Below, one piece after another: positions 46,620 through 56,224 of a stretch of DNA of 62,883 nucleotides. The notes under the pieces were generated by a model, which saw only the letters and a program-made list of their open reading frames with translations, was not told where the DNA came from and did no database searches. Source of the stretch: Acidobacteriota bacterium (GTDB taxonomy: Bacteria > Acidobacteriota > Holophagae > Acanthopleuribacterales > Acanthopleuribacteraceae). The DNA lies in assembly GCA_030066195.1 (NCBI GenBank), contig JASJCB010000021.1, forward strand, positions 1-62,883. The letters run 5' to 3'. Each line of letters opens with the position of its first letter. Position 1 is the stretch's first letter. The translations under genes were made by a program, and so were the position numbers.

Positions 46620-47740
46620 TTGAGGATGATGACTCCGTCGTCGAGGAATTTCTTGATGATTTTCAGGCACACATTCTCGCCGAAGGGCGAGATCTTGACG
46701 ATCGATTTAACGTCCCACACACCGTTGATACGCGAAACCAGGAAGCCCTGTTCCGGGCTCAGCTCCATTTTGGTCAATTTTTCCATGGGCATGTTGAGGC
46801 AGGGAATCGCATTGGGATTGACCAACTCGCGCGCGGTGGTTTCCAGACGCTTCTCCTTGATCTGTTCCTTGAGCTTCCTGACGTCAGGACTGTCGGCGGC
46901 AATTTCCTCCAGTTTGGTGATACCGGCTTCGGCATCGGCGAGTTTGCCCTCGTTCATCAAGCTTTCCACGTCCAACAGCATGTCTTTCAGGGCGTCGCGA
47001 TTGCCGGCGACCGTGGTCTGGATATACTGCGGACGGTAGTCGCCGACCTCGATCAGACCGGCCTCGTGAAGGTCCAACATGGCCTTGAAAACCTGGTAGC
47101 GGGTGGCCTTGTAGAGGCGCGTCAATTCATACAGGGAGCGGGTGCCGTTGATCAACAACAACAGGCGCGCCACGCCGCGGTCCAGCGGCAGCGACTGATA
47201 GATCTTTTCGATGTTGGGGCGCACCACGATCAATTCGTTGGGGAAGACCTGATTGATGCGGCTCCATTCATCCTCGCGTGTGGCGCCTTCCAACACGATG
47301 TGGGTGATGTCCAACTGAAGGGACGGCATCTCTCGTTGCGGCAGTTGGTCATCTTCGAACTCGAAATGGCCCTCCTTCCACAGGAAGAGATCATAGATGA
47401 TCTCTTCCACGATGGAATGGAGGACCTTGGCCAGTTCGTCTTTGCCCAGTAATCCCTTTTGCAAGAGGATTTTGCCCAGCAGCACGTGATCGCGCTTCTG
47501 GTTCTCCAGGGCCTCGGTGAGCTGTTGTTCGGTGATGCGTTTGGTGTAGAGCATGAACTGCCCGATGAACTCACGGGGATCGTTGGACGTGGCGGAGATG
47601 ATCACGCCGTCCTGGAAGTAGACTTCCTTTTTGACGGCGTTGGCGCCATCCAGATGCAACGTGCCGGTTTTCTGGCCCGTTTGCAGCCACTGGAACACTT
47701 CTGCCAGCGACATGGTGGATATATTGCCGTTGATTCCCAT
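46616..47740 (-). CDS. DUF4388 (PatA-like) domain protein
   Basis: 374 residues. The N-terminal segment (GNISTMSLAEVFQWLQTGQKTGTLHL, then VYFQDGVIISATSND) is the DUF4388 signature found in many Myxococcota and Acidobacteria regulators. A helical middle follows (about 80-330), with a winged-helix-like repeat. Function unknown; probable signalling scaffold. It is translationally coupled to the TonB-like gene. Confidence 0.75.
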   Translation of the reverse strand: MGINGNISTMSLAEVFQWLQTGQKTGTLHLDGANAVKKEVYFQDGVIISATSNDPREFIGQFMLYTKRITEQQLTEALENQKRDHVLLGKILLQKGLLGKDELAKVLHSIVEEIIYDLFLWKEGHFEFEDDQLPQREMPSLQLDITHIVLEGATREDEWSRINQVFPNELIVVRPNIEKIYQSLPLDRGVARLLLLINGTRSLYELTRLYKATRYQVFKAMLDLHEAGLIEVGDYRPQYIQTTVAGNRDALKDMLLDVESLMNEGKLADAEAGITKLEEIAADSPDVRKLKEQIKEKRLETTARELVNPNAIPCLNMPMEKLTKMELSPEQGFLVSRINGVWDVKSIVKISPFGENVCLKIIKKFLDDGVIILK

Positions 47741-47772
47741 GGAACGGTTACATGCCCCTTGCGATTGATGGA

Positions 47773-49404
47773 TTAAGGTTCCTGTAGGAAAGGATACCTG
47801 TAGTCGGTGACCGGCACAAAGTTCTCTTTGATGCTGCGGACGGAAGTCCAGCGCAACAGGTTCATGGCGCTGCCCGCCTTGTCATTGGTGCCGCTTGCGC
47901 GAGCGCCGCCGAAGGGCTGTTGGCCGACCACCGCACCGGTGGGTTTGTCATTGATGTAGAAGTTGCCGGCCGCGTGGCGCAACGCCTTGGATGCCTGGTC
48001 GATCACGTAACGATCCTCGGCAAATACGGCGCCGGTCAGGGCGTAGGGCGAGGTGGTGTCGGTCAATTCCAGGACCTCTTCGAAGGTTTCCTCGTAGGGG
48101 TAGACGGTCATGACGGGACCGAAGATTTCCTCGCACATGGTTTTGAACTTGGGATTGGTGGTCTCGATGATGGTCGGCTGAATGAAGTAGCCCTTGCTCT
48201 TGTCGTACTCGCCGCCGCAAATGATGGTCGCATCGTCGGCATCGCGAGCGTAGTCGATATAGCGTGCTATCGGGTCGAAGGCCTTTTCATCGATGATGGC
48301 GTTGATGAAGTTGGTAAAGTCACGCGGATCGCCCATCTTCATGCTGTTCACATCGTTACAGACATCGTCCTTGATCTTGTTCCACAGGGCCTTGGGAATG
48401 TATGCGCGAGATGCGGCGGAGCACTTCTGCCCCTGGTACTCGAAGGCGCCGCGAACAATGGCGGTGCGCAGGGCATCGGCGTGAGCCGATTCGTGCGCCA
48501 CGATGAAATCCTTACCGCCGGTTTCACCTACAATACGGGGGTAGCCGTTATAGTTGGCGATGTTCTCGCCCACGGTGCGCCACATATATTGGAAGATACC
48601 GGTGCTGCCGGTGAAGTGAATCCCGGCCAACCCGGGTTGATGCAAGGCGGTGTCGCCGATTTCCTTGGGAGGACCGGGCACGAAGTTGATGACGCCGGGA
48701 GGCAGACCCGCTTCCTGCAGCAGCTTCATGATGTAATAGCCCGTATAAACGGTGGAGGCCGCGGGCTTCCAGATGACGGTGTTGCCCATGATCGCGGGCG
48801 CACTACCCAGGTTGCCGGCAATGGAGGTGAAGTTGAACGGCGTGATGGCCAGGATGAATCCTTCCAACGCACGGTACTCGGACCGGTTCCAGGTGGGATT
48901 GGGCGAGTACATGGGCTGCTCTTCCATGAGCTGGGCCATGAAGAAGGCATTGAACCGGAAGAAATCGATCAGTTCGCAAGCGGCGTCGATTTCGGCCTGG
49001 AATACGTTCTTGCTCTGGCACAACATGGTCGCGCCGTTGAGGTTGTTGCGATGGGGTCCGGCCAGTAATTCAGCCGCTTTCAGGAATACCGCCGCACGCG
49101 ATTCCCAAGGGGTTTCCGACCAGTGCTTCCAAGCTTCCGCCGCGGCTTCCACGGCTTGTTGGACATGACTCGCGTCCGCCTTATGGTAGCGACCCAACAA
49201 ATGCCCGTGATCGTGGGGCATGACGCAATTGCCGAAATTCCCCGTTTTGATTTCCTTGCCGCCGATAATAATCGGAATTTCAATCTGTTCCCCTGCCATC
49301 TCATCGAGCCTGCCTTTAAGGCTCGCTTTTTCGGGGGAACCCGGGCCGTAATTCAAAATCGGCTCATTGTCCGGTACGGGGACAGTGAAAAAACCGTGAG
49401 ACAT
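47773..49404 (-). CDS. pruA: 1-Pyrroline-5-carboxylate dehydrogenase
   Basis: Oxidises glutamate semialdehyde to glutamate in proline breakdown. 543 residues, the monofunctional (ALDH4A1-like) size. Aldehyde dehydrogenase motifs: ITPFNFTSIAGN, FTGSTGIFQ, Glu294 in VGETGGKD, Cys328 in GQKCSAASR. Start ATG 49404 (AAGGAG upstream); the frame opens at 49425. A 32-nt gap to the DUF4388 gene suggests one transcript, though a metabolic link is not obvious. No proline dehydrogenase is seen in the window. Confidence 0.93.
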   Translation of the reverse strand: MSHGFFTVPVPDNEPILNYGPGSPEKASLKGRLDEMAGEQIEIPIIIGGKEIKTGNFGNCVMPHDHGHLLGRYHKADASHVQQAVEAAAEAWKHWSETPWESRAAVFLKAAELLAGPHRNNLNGATMLCQSKNVFQAEIDAACELIDFFRFNAFFMAQLMEEQPMYSPNPTWNRSEYRALEGFILAITPFNFTSIAGNLGSAPAIMGNTVIWKPAASTVYTGYYIMKLLQEAGLPPGVINFVPGPPKEIGDTALHQPGLAGIHFTGSTGIFQYMWRTVGENIANYNGYPRIVGETGGKDFIVAHESAHADALRTAIVRGAFEYQGQKCSAASRAYIPKALWNKIKDDVCNDVNSMKMGDPRDFTNFINAIIDEKAFDPIARYIDYARDADDATIICGGEYDKSKGYFIQPTIIETTNPKFKTMCEEIFGPVMTVYPYEETFEEVLELTDTTSPYALTGAVFAEDRYVIDQASKALRHAAGNFYINDKPTGAVVGQQPFGGARASGTNDKAGSAMNLLRWTSVRSIKENFVPVTDYRYPFLQEP

Positions 49405-49801
49405 GCCTCGCTCCTTTATCTTCAATGAAATGCGGGTCTAATGATCGACCCTTCCTTAATGCCGGGCTCCAAAGGACTTCCCCATCCCCTGGCCCCGAGG
49501 GTAGAGGTCGATCTTGAATCGACTCGAACGCCGATTCCAAACCGCCCCACGCCGACCATGATGGTATGCGCCCCCAAACAGACTATTATATCAACTTTGT
49601 AAAGGCCGGCCAGAGGCGCGAGGGCAGGTTTGCCAATCTTTTCCAGGGAACGCTCCAACTCACCCGGTTCCAGTCGGCCGCGTCCATCGGCACGAATCGG
49701 CGAGACACGGGCAGCCGTTGCTGTCGCGACCCGAAACGAAAGGTCGAGCCGCGATGTCACGCCGGCAATCCACGGCCGCAAGCTGGCCCGCGTCGTCCCG
49801 T
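49405..49801. other. Intergenic region upstream of pruA
   Basis: It carries an open frame of 119 codons on the minus strand (49422-49781) that I do not support: Arg/Gly-rich, no recognised motif. It may be a remnant. It also holds the candidate pruA promoter (49585-49593). Confidence 0.4.
49585..49593 (-). promoter_or_regulatory. Candidate extended -10 for the pruA-dnaG run
   Basis: TGATATAAT on the minus strand, a perfect TATAAT with an extended TG, about 180 nt upstream of pruA. No -35 is evident. Confidence 0.4.
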
Positions 49802-50485
49802 TCAGTTCAGTTGACTCATGATGTTGCCGCGGATGGACTCGATATCGCCGGCGCCGTCCACGTGAATGACCTTGACATTGCCTTTATCGGCAGCCCATTT
49901 TTCGACCACGGCGACGCCGCCCAGGGTGCCGCCTTCCTCATCGAAATAGATATCGTGACGTTGATCGATCGCGCCCATGTCCACATCATCGGAACGCACG
50001 GTGACTTCGGCGCCGCATTTCCAACAGACCAACTTGCCGTCCACTTCCTTGGGCGCAATGGCGTCGATGGCCGTATTGTTGGGGTGCCCGTTCGGGCAGG
50101 TGCGGCGACCCATCAAGCGATCGGCGCAGATCCCGCGATCCAAATCGATGGTGATCACCACATCCAAGGGGCTGTCGGCAACTTGCAGGGCGTCGATCAG
50201 GGCTTCCGACTGGGCGGGGGTGCGCGGAAATCCGTCCAAAATCCAACCCTTGGCGCAGTCGTCCTGTTGCAGGCGGTCGATGACCATGGGAATGGTGATC
50301 GAATCGGGAACCAATTCGCCCTGGTCGATATAGGCCTTGGCCTTCTTGCCAAGCTCGGTGCCGCCTTTGATATTGGCCCGAAAAATACCGCCGGACTCCA
50401 CGTGAGCCAGGCCGAAATGCTTGACCAGATGGGCGGACTGGGTGCCTTTGCCGCTACCGTTCGGGCCGAAAATCAGGATTCTCAT
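49802..50485 (-). CDS. adk: Adenylate kinase
   Basis: Interconverts AMP plus ATP and 2 ADP. 227 residues: P-loop GPNGSGKGTQ (7-16), DGFPRTPAQ, and a LID region with Cys/His residues (RRTCPNGH, LVCWKCG) that suggest zinc in the LID, as in many bacterial forms. Not in a ribosomal operon here. SD upstream GGTAGC is modest. Confidence 0.93.
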   Translation of the reverse strand: MRILIFGPNGSGKGTQSAHLVKHFGLAHVESGGIFRANIKGGTELGKKAKAYIDQGELVPDSITIPMVIDRLQQDDCAKGWILDGFPRTPAQSEALIDALQVADSPLDVVITIDLDRGICADRLMGRRTCPNGHPNNTAIDAIAPKEVDGKLVCWKCGAEVTVRSDDVDMGAIDQRHDIYFDEEGGTLGGVAVVEKWAADKGNVKVIHVDGAGDIESIRGNIMSQLN

Positions 50486-50691
50486 GCTACCTCCAAAACC
50501 GGTTAACTCAAACTCAAACCCTCATCTTAGATCGAATCGGCAGATCCAGGCAATTTTCAAATTCGAAAAGGGTGCGATTAGAAGTAGATGGTGCGGCCCG
50601 GCTGCTTCCGGGTGAAACACTATGTAAGCTGCATGGGGGAAGAAGTGTCGGTTAAATCCGGTAAGCCCGTGACCGTGATGGTGATAACTTG

Positions 50692-50723
50692 AAAAATTCG
50701 CCCGGCGCAAGCAGCCGGGCGAA
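50692..50723 (-). terminator. Intrinsic terminator of the small secreted gene
   Basis: Minus strand: TTCGCCCGGC, loop TGCTTGC, GCCGGGCGAA, then TTTTT. A 10-bp stem with a U-run, downstream of the gene at 50775. A second hairpin (CTCGTC/GACGAG, 50729-50747) has a T-run on the plus strand. Confidence 0.85.
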
Positions 50724-50774
50724 GAAAGCTCGTCCACGAGAGACGAGTTTTTTCCATCGGAGGACAGAAAAAGT

Positions 50775-51152
50775 TTAGTAAGTCGTGGTCTCCCGGACGT
50801 CGAAACCGCTGACTTGATAGGCGTCTTCCGCTTCGATGTAGCGGATGTAAACCGTAACGGTCACATAGGTCACGACCAGCGAGTAATCCGGGGGAGTGCT
50901 CTTCAACTGGAAGGTGACGGTGCCCCAGTCATAGTCGCCCTCGGGTTGCGCAAAGTAGCGGTAAGCATTTTCGAAGGCGTTGTACAGGTCGTAATTCTCG
51001 CGTTGATAATGGCGCATCAGGCTTTTGGTGGGTTTGTGGTTTTCGGCGGCCGGCATGGGATTGCTGAAGGTACGAGACGGCGCGGCCGCGATGGTGGTCA
51101 AGGCAACCGCGAAAACGACTAAAACCAAACCAAGGCTGATGATCTTTTTCAT
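50775..51152 (-). CDS. Small secreted protein of unknown function
   Basis: 125 residues. Signal peptide (MKKIISLGLVLVVFAVALTT, likely cut after IAAA). The mature part is alpha then beta: a helix (RHYQRENYDLYNAFENAYRYF) and beta strands rich in Val/Tyr/Thr (VVTYVTVTVYIRYI). AGGTCC lies before the ATG. No recognised family. Its own terminator follows. Confidence 0.7.
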   Translation of the reverse strand: MKKIISLGLVLVVFAVALTTIAAAPSRTFSNPMPAAENHKPTKSLMRHYQRENYDLYNAFENAYRYFAQPEGDYDWGTVTFQLKSTPPDYSLVVTYVTVTVYIRYIEAEDAYQVSGFDVRETTTY

Positions 51153-51319
51153 TTTGGGACCTCTCTAAATGAGGTGCGGCGGCCGGCGAGCGGGTCGGTC
51201 GGCCGAATGCACGGGCTCAAGAACCCTGAAGCGGCCCAAAAGGTATCACATAAGGCGACATGCGAGCGTAAATTGAATGTAACCGTCGTTAAAAGGTCGG
51301 TTTTTCAAAGCGGAGGCGC

Positions 51320-52657
51320 CTATATATCCTCCGCCTCCAGCAGTTCCTTGAAAAGTTGGAAATCCTTGTCCACCTGTTCCGCATAGTTGAAGGCAAAGGC
51401 GGCCACTTCCTCCATGAATTCGTCGCGCTTTCCTTTGACCAGATCTAAAACCGCGTGCTCGAAGGCGTGGGCGGAGAGGTCGGGATCGGCATCGTTGCCG
51501 CGCGCGTGCGCCGTTCCCAGGATCGTGCCCCAATGGTGGGACATGGCCAGAAAATGCTTGGTTTTGTTCAGCTTGTGCAGCTTGAAAGCCTTCTTGAAGG
51601 GTGAGCGTTCGCGGACGGAGAAAGAGCGGCCCAGGATGGTGATATAACCCAGGGTAGGATCGGGATCCGTCAACATGGCTTTTTGCGCGGTAGCCACACG
51701 AAGCCCGGCCCGTTCCTCGTTGAAGCGGTTCAGCAGACCGGCTTTTTCCTTTCGGGACAAAATGGGGAAATAGGAGGGCAGCCCCTGCTCCTTGACATCC
51801 AGGATGTGATCCTCATCGGGGTCATCGGTCTCGCCGCGGATCAAGATGTAGTAGCGAGGGGTACCCAGAGACCCCACGCCCGCGCCCAAGCGGCGGGCCA
51901 CATCCAGTACCGTGAAGTAATCCTCTCGACCGCGCAAAGGCGAGTCCAAGTGGTCTTTATAAAGAGCCACGGCCTTGCTGAGAATACGGTAATCGTCTTT
52001 GCTGACGGGTTCCAATTTGGATCTACCGGTAGCAAAACCGCGTTTGTTGCGGCGCAATACGGTCCAATCCTCCAACATGGCGCGCCGGCTGTTGTGTTTT
52101 TCCGCTTTCTCCAGGAATGCTTTAAGCGGCCCGTGTGTGTTTGCGGCCGTTACCAGGGCATAATCGAGGCCGCCCGCGTGCCGTTCCAGCGAATCCAAGT
52201 ACTCCTTACAGAACTCAACCACAAAATCGTGGATCTTCTTATTGGAGAAATCATTCTCCTGTCCTTGCAGGCACAGGGAGGAAGCCCCGCGAAGGACGTC
52301 GAAATAGTAGGGCGCAATCCAGGCTTCATCGAAATCGTTCAGGTCGAAGACCACTTCTCCCTCGCCGGTGCAAAAGGCGCCGAAGTTGTTGATATGCAAG
52401 TCCCCCTGAATCCAGGTGCGCGTTTCCCCGTTGTGGAAGGAACTGCTCTCGGGAAGGCCGATCTTCTTCAGGTCGTGATAGTAAAGATGCGCCGTGCCCC
52501 GGTAGAAGGCGAACGGCGACAACGCCATGCGTTTGTACTTCTCCGAACGATCTTGAAGGGAAAGCATACCGTTGTAACGCCATAGCTCTCGAATCACATC
52601 CTCTCTTCGTTTGCTCCCATGATAAGGTCGCCATTCCGTCGGCAGTTTGCGGCCCAT
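51320..52657 (-). CDS. DUF2252-like protein
   Basis: 445 residues resembling the DUF2252 family (a kinase-like fold): MALSPFAFYRGTA, the central WIQGDLHINNFGAFC with FDLNDFDEAW (putative catalytic and metal-binding Asp residues), and a C-terminal half with MSHHWGTILGTAHARGN. Typical family length. The biological role of the family is unclear, perhaps phosphotransfer to a small molecule. Divergent from the TetR gene. Confidence 0.85.
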   Translation of the reverse strand: MGRKLPTEWRPYHGSKRREDVIRELWRYNGMLSLQDRSEKYKRMALSPFAFYRGTAHLYYHDLKKIGLPESSSFHNGETRTWIQGDLHINNFGAFCTGEGEVVFDLNDFDEAWIAPYYFDVLRGASSLCLQGQENDFSNKKIHDFVVEFCKEYLDSLERHAGGLDYALVTAANTHGPLKAFLEKAEKHNSRRAMLEDWTVLRRNKRGFATGRSKLEPVSKDDYRILSKAVALYKDHLDSPLRGREDYFTVLDVARRLGAGVGSLGTPRYYILIRGETDDPDEDHILDVKEQGLPSYFPILSRKEKAGLLNRFNEERAGLRVATAQKAMLTDPDPTLGYITILGRSFSVRERSPFKKAFKLHKLNKTKHFLAMSHHWGTILGTAHARGNDADPDLSAHAFEHAVLDLVKGKRDEFMEEVAAFAFNYAEQVDKDFQLFKELLEAEDI

Positions 52658-52775
52658 AAGGTTTGTCCTCCCGGATAGTTCTTGCTATTCATTCTAACAG
52701 TATCTTGACAATAAAAGTTTTTCCTATCTATCTTGACGCGGCTCATCCCGAGACCGACCGGCGGGCTCGGCGTAG

Positions 52776-52781
52776 TATAAT
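52776..52781 (+). promoter_or_regulatory. Candidate -10 box of the TetR-family gene
   Basis: TATAAT in GTAGTATAATGCC, 24 nt before the TTG start, so a short leader. No good -35 is present at the usual spacing. Confidence 0.4.
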
Positions 52782-52804
52782 GCCCGCTATCGAGGAGTTT
52801 CGGC

Positions 52805-53698
52805 TTGAATAAACCCAAACGTCAACAGATCATAGACACTGCCATGGAACTGTTCATCAAAAACGGTTTCAAGGCGACGACCATGCAGGAGATCGCCGAC
52901 TCCTGCGACATGTCCAAGGGCGCTGTTTATCTGCATTTCCGTTCCAAAAACCAGTTGATGCTGGCCATGATGGAGCATTTCGACGATCAGGTGCAGGCCG
53001 AGATTCAGCGCATTCGCAATGATCGCAGCCTGTCCCCCAGGGATCGCATGCGGGCCCAGATTTATTTCCTGTTTCGCGATGTGATCGAAAACCAGGGATA
53101 TTTCGACCTGTTTCTCCGCGAAACCGGCCTGCGGGTGAACGAAGAGATCATGCTTTTTCTGCAGCGCTGCCGCTATGAGTGGCAAAAAACCCAGGAAGAA
53201 TTCCTGCTCGCACTTTACGGCCAACCGCTGAAACCGTATTTGATCGATGTGGCGGCCATGGTGAACGGAATTGTCGGCGAGTACCACGTGATCATGTTGG
53301 TGGAAGGCATTCAAATCGACCTGGATCGGGTCACCGACTTCATCATGCACGTGATTGACGAGATGGTGAGCGGGCTGCTGAAGGGTAATGTCGAACCTGT
53401 ATTGAAACCCGAGATGATGCCCACGCGGCAAAAAGTAGCGGCCATGTGGGCCGATCAGGGCAATGCACGAGCCTTGAGCGTCTTGGAGGAAATGGAAGAG
53501 ATGCTGCCCGGTCTGGGCTTGGAGAAGACCGATGCCGAGGACGCGCGCGCCAGTCTCGGGTTGATTCGCACAGAATTGGAACTGGAAACCCCGGGGAAAA
53601 CCATCATTCAGGGGATGCTGGCCAACCTTCGCGATATCGACGCCTGGGCGGGTCACCGCCGCAAGATGGCGCATTACCTGTCGCTGAAACTGCGGTGA
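52805..53698 (+). CDS. TetR-family transcriptional regulator
   Basis: 297 residues. N-terminal TetR HTH: QQIIDTAMELFIKNGFKATT, then MQEIADSCDMSKGAVYLHFRSK. The C-terminal ligand domain is longer than usual (over 200 residues), with an extra helical tail from about 205. The start is TTG 52805 after GAGGAG; no closer ATG preserves the HTH. It probably represses itself and a neighbour, perhaps the divergent DUF2252-like gene. Followed 9 nt on by a small gene. Confidence 0.85.
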   Translation: MNKPKRQQIIDTAMELFIKNGFKATTMQEIADSCDMSKGAVYLHFRSKNQLMLAMMEHFDDQVQAEIQRIRNDRSLSPRDRMRAQIYFLFRDVIENQGYFDLFLRETGLRVNEEIMLFLQRCRYEWQKTQEEFLLALYGQPLKPYLIDVAAMVNGIVGEYHVIMLVEGIQIDLDRVTDFIMHVIDEMVSGLLKGNVEPVLKPEMMPTRQKVAAMWADQGNARALSVLEEMEEMLPGLGLEKTDAEDARASLGLIRTELELETPGKTIIQGMLANLRDIDAWAGHRRKMAHYLSLKLR

Positions 53699-53707
53699 GC
53701 GGTCGGC

Positions 53708-53935
53708 ATGAAGTGGTTTCGCAAGTTCTCCCGCCGGACGCAAGCGCCGCCGGAACCCGAATTGAAACCCAATCAAATGACCGAGGCGCTGATCGTCAGC
53801 ATGATTGCCGACGGTGCCGATTATGATCAGCTGAAAGCCTTTTTCAACGACATGCCCGAGGAAGCCTTGAAGCGCATCGTCAAAAAAGCCTGTGACGGTT
53901 TGGGATTGTTCCCGGAAGACCCCGCCGACTCCTAG
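53708..53935 (+). CDS. Small 75-residue protein downstream of TetR
   Basis: A basic N-terminus (MKWFRKFSRR), Pro linker and a helical acidic body (TEALIVSMIADGADYDQLKAFF, EEALKRIVKKACDGLG). No membrane segment. A weak SD precedes ATG 53708. Spacing suggests co-transcription with the regulator. Unknown function. A hairpin, CGGGACC/GGTCCCG (53945-53967), follows and may end transcription. Confidence 0.6.
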   Translation: MKWFRKFSRRTQAPPEPELKPNQMTEALIVSMIADGADYDQLKAFFNDMPEEALKRIVKKACDGLGLFPEDPADS

Positions 53936-53978
53936 ATCCGAAAACGGGACCCGCCGGGCAGGTCCCGGGCATTCGAAC

Positions 53979-55652
53979 TTATTGTCCGCCGCGATCCTTG
54001 TCACGGGTTGCGCGGAATTCGTTGCCTTCCCTCCAGTTGGGCCAGACGTTTTCTGTGCTCAGGCGGTAGCCCACCTTGTAAAACATTTGCAAGTCTTGTA
54101 TCGCGCCGGAGAGATCCCAGTCGTCGGAAATCTCATCCGAGGGTTTGTGGTAGTGGTTTTCGGCGTATTCCCTTCTCTTCTCAGCGCCCCACTCCGCGCC
54201 GTGTTCCACGTGATCGCTACCGCCCTCCGCGTACATGGCGGGTATGCCCTCTTTGGCAAAACTCAGGTGGTCGGAGCGATAGAAGAAGCCCTTTTCCGGG
54301 GTGGGATCGGGCACCAGCTTGCGGTTCATCTCGGCCGCGGCGTCACGCAGGTAATCATCCAACTCCGAGTTGCCGTAGCCGACAACGACCACGTCGTTGG
54401 TCTTACCGATCGTGCTCAAGGCGTCCATATTGATAGCGGCGACTGTTTGTTTGGTGGGATAGATGGGATTCTCGCCGTAGAAGCGCGAACCCAGGAGACC
54501 TTTTTCCTCGGCGGTCACGGCCATGAAGACAACGGAACGAGCCTGTCGCTTCGGCAGCAGCGTGAAAGCCTCGGCAATTTCCAGAAGACCCGCCGTGCCG
54601 GAGGCGTTGTCGATAGCGCCGTTATAGATCTGGTCGCCTTCCAGGGACTCGTCCTTCCCTAGGTGATCCCAGTGAGCGCAGTAGAAAACGTATTCGTCCT
54701 TGCGTTCATCGCCCGGCCAAACTGCGAGGACGTTACGGGAGATCGATTCCCTGACCTGGTTCTTCAGGGTCAGCGAGGCTTCGGCGCCCAGGCTTTCCCA
54801 TTTGAATCCCTTGGTATGGGCCGCGGTTTTCATGGCCTCAAAGTCTTTACCCGCCGCGGAAAAAATCTTCTGTGCGGTGGCCGCGGAGATCCAGCCCTCG
54901 ACGTCCAACCGCGGTTGGTTTTTATCTTTGGCGACCAGGTCTAACTGGGGACCCGACCAACTGCCGCTGACCACGCCCCACGGATAGCCCGCGGGTCCGT
55001 CCTCGTGAATGACCAGCGCGCCGGCAGCGCCCTGGCGGGTCGCTTCCTCGAATTTATAGGTCCAACGGCCGTAGTAGGTCATGGCCAGGCCGTTGAACAG
55101 GGCTTCGTCCCTGGTCGCGTACCCGGGATCATTGACCAGGATGACCACGGTTTTGCCCTTGACGTCCAGACCCTCGTAATCGTTCCAGCCGTATTCGGGC
55201 GCCACCACGCCGTAACCCACGAATACCATTTCGGAGTTCTTGAGGGCTACTTCGTCCTTGACCTGCTTGGTCCATACCATGATCTCGTCGCCGTAGGCAA
55301 AGCTATGGGATTTGCCGCCCACGTCCACGGTCAGGCTGGTATTGGGATCGGCCAGGCTTTCCATCAGGGGAACCTCTTGGAAATAGCTGTCGCCGTTCCC
55401 GGGTTGCAGGCCCAGGCGTTTGAACTCGTCCCGGAGAAACTGAACCGTTTTCTCTTCGCCGGGGGAGGAAGGGGCGCGACCCTCGAATTCGTCGGAAGCC
55501 AGGATGGCGATATCGGCCTTTAAATCGGCCTCGATAATGCTGTTGATGGTTTCGGTAATATCGATAGCTGCCGTTTCCGCCGAGGGTTGATCGGGCTTAT
55601 TGCCGCAGCCGATCAGGCAAAGAAAAAAAATACAGAGCGAAAGAATGCGCAT
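53979..55652 (-). CDS. Lipoprotein M28-family zinc peptidase
   Basis: 557 residues. Lipobox LIGC gives a lipid-anchored Cys16. A PA-type insertion (about 135-250) precedes the M28 domain: zinc ligands and catalytic residues in AHWDHLG, GAIDNASGTAG, AVTAEEKGLLGS and NMDAL, with a final His in the DHVEHG/ENHYHKPSDE region. Probably a periplasmic or outer-membrane aminopeptidase. Start at ATG 55652 (AGGAGA 6 nt upstream); the ATG at 55667 overlaps its own SD. Confidence 0.9.
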   Translation of the reverse strand: MRILSLCIFFLCLIGCGNKPDQPSAETAAIDITETINSIIEADLKADIAILASDEFEGRAPSSPGEEKTVQFLRDEFKRLGLQPGNGDSYFQEVPLMESLADPNTSLTVDVGGKSHSFAYGDEIMVWTKQVKDEVALKNSEMVFVGYGVVAPEYGWNDYEGLDVKGKTVVILVNDPGYATRDEALFNGLAMTYYGRWTYKFEEATRQGAAGALVIHEDGPAGYPWGVVSGSWSGPQLDLVAKDKNQPRLDVEGWISAATAQKIFSAAGKDFEAMKTAAHTKGFKWESLGAEASLTLKNQVRESISRNVLAVWPGDERKDEYVFYCAHWDHLGKDESLEGDQIYNGAIDNASGTAGLLEIAEAFTLLPKRQARSVVFMAVTAEEKGLLGSRFYGENPIYPTKQTVAAINMDALSTIGKTNDVVVVGYGNSELDDYLRDAAAEMNRKLVPDPTPEKGFFYRSDHLSFAKEGIPAMYAEGGSDHVEHGAEWGAEKRREYAENHYHKPSDEISDDWDLSGAIQDLQMFYKVGYRLSTENVWPNWREGNEFRATRDKDRGGQ

Positions 55653-55981
55653 AGGGGTTCTCCTCATCCTCTAAAGACCGGGCGCTGACCGGTCCGTGGC
55701 GATTTGAGCGATTATGACACAATCATCCCTGCTTTCAATGCCTTCAATCGAGACTTTCGCGGCTGAACTATTCAGGGACGCGCCAGAGTTGTGGGCAGAT
55801 TTGGTGACAACCTCGAACCCGCTGCAATTCTGACCTATAGGGAAAGTCGAAGGAATTTGCCGGTTGTCATTTGAGTATCCGGCACCGGGTCGATCCTCGC
55901 TCGAAAAATCAAGGAAAGTTGATGCATAAAACAACCAAGGGACGCCTTGAGGTGCATAAAGGATCGATTGCTCGAAAGATG
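55653..55981. other. Intergenic region upstream of the peptidase
   Basis: No gene supported. Contains the peptidase promoter presumably. GATGCATAAAACAACC and GGTGCATAAAGGATCG are imperfect direct repeats just before the palindrome array. Confidence 0.35.
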
Positions 55982-56146
55982 TTTTGTTCTTCCCGGGAAG
56001 AACAAAATGTCTAATGTCTACAATCCAATCCTCGATTCTTCCCGGGATGAATCGAAGATCTTATGCAAAATGTTCGTGTCTTCCCGGGATGAATCGAACA
56101 TCAAAGGGCGGATCTTTATGCCTTTCCGGGAAGAATTGAGTCAATT
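55982..56146. repeat. Array of four phased CCCGGG palindromes
   Basis: Unit 1 (55982-56007) is a perfect 26-nt palindrome with 13-bp arms centred on TTCCCGGGAA. Unit 2 (56032-56055) has one mismatch; unit 3 (56071-56100) has TGTTCG/CGAACA ends; unit 4 (56121-56139) is half degraded and adjoins GAATTGAGTCAATTC. Centres are 49, 42 and 42 nt apart. Related to 1585-1890 and 30118-30198. Lies between the peptidase and the VWFA-like genes. Confidence 0.8.
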
Positions 56147-56224
56147 CGGGGTTGTCAAAGGCTCATATGTGACTTTGACGAAGTCCCGCGTCATACGTAA
56201 GATCTATAATCACAGGTGTCTGAT

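Noticed and set aside
49422..49781. 119-codon frame between pruA and adk
   Set aside because: It overlaps the likely promoter of pruA, has no SD and no family features.
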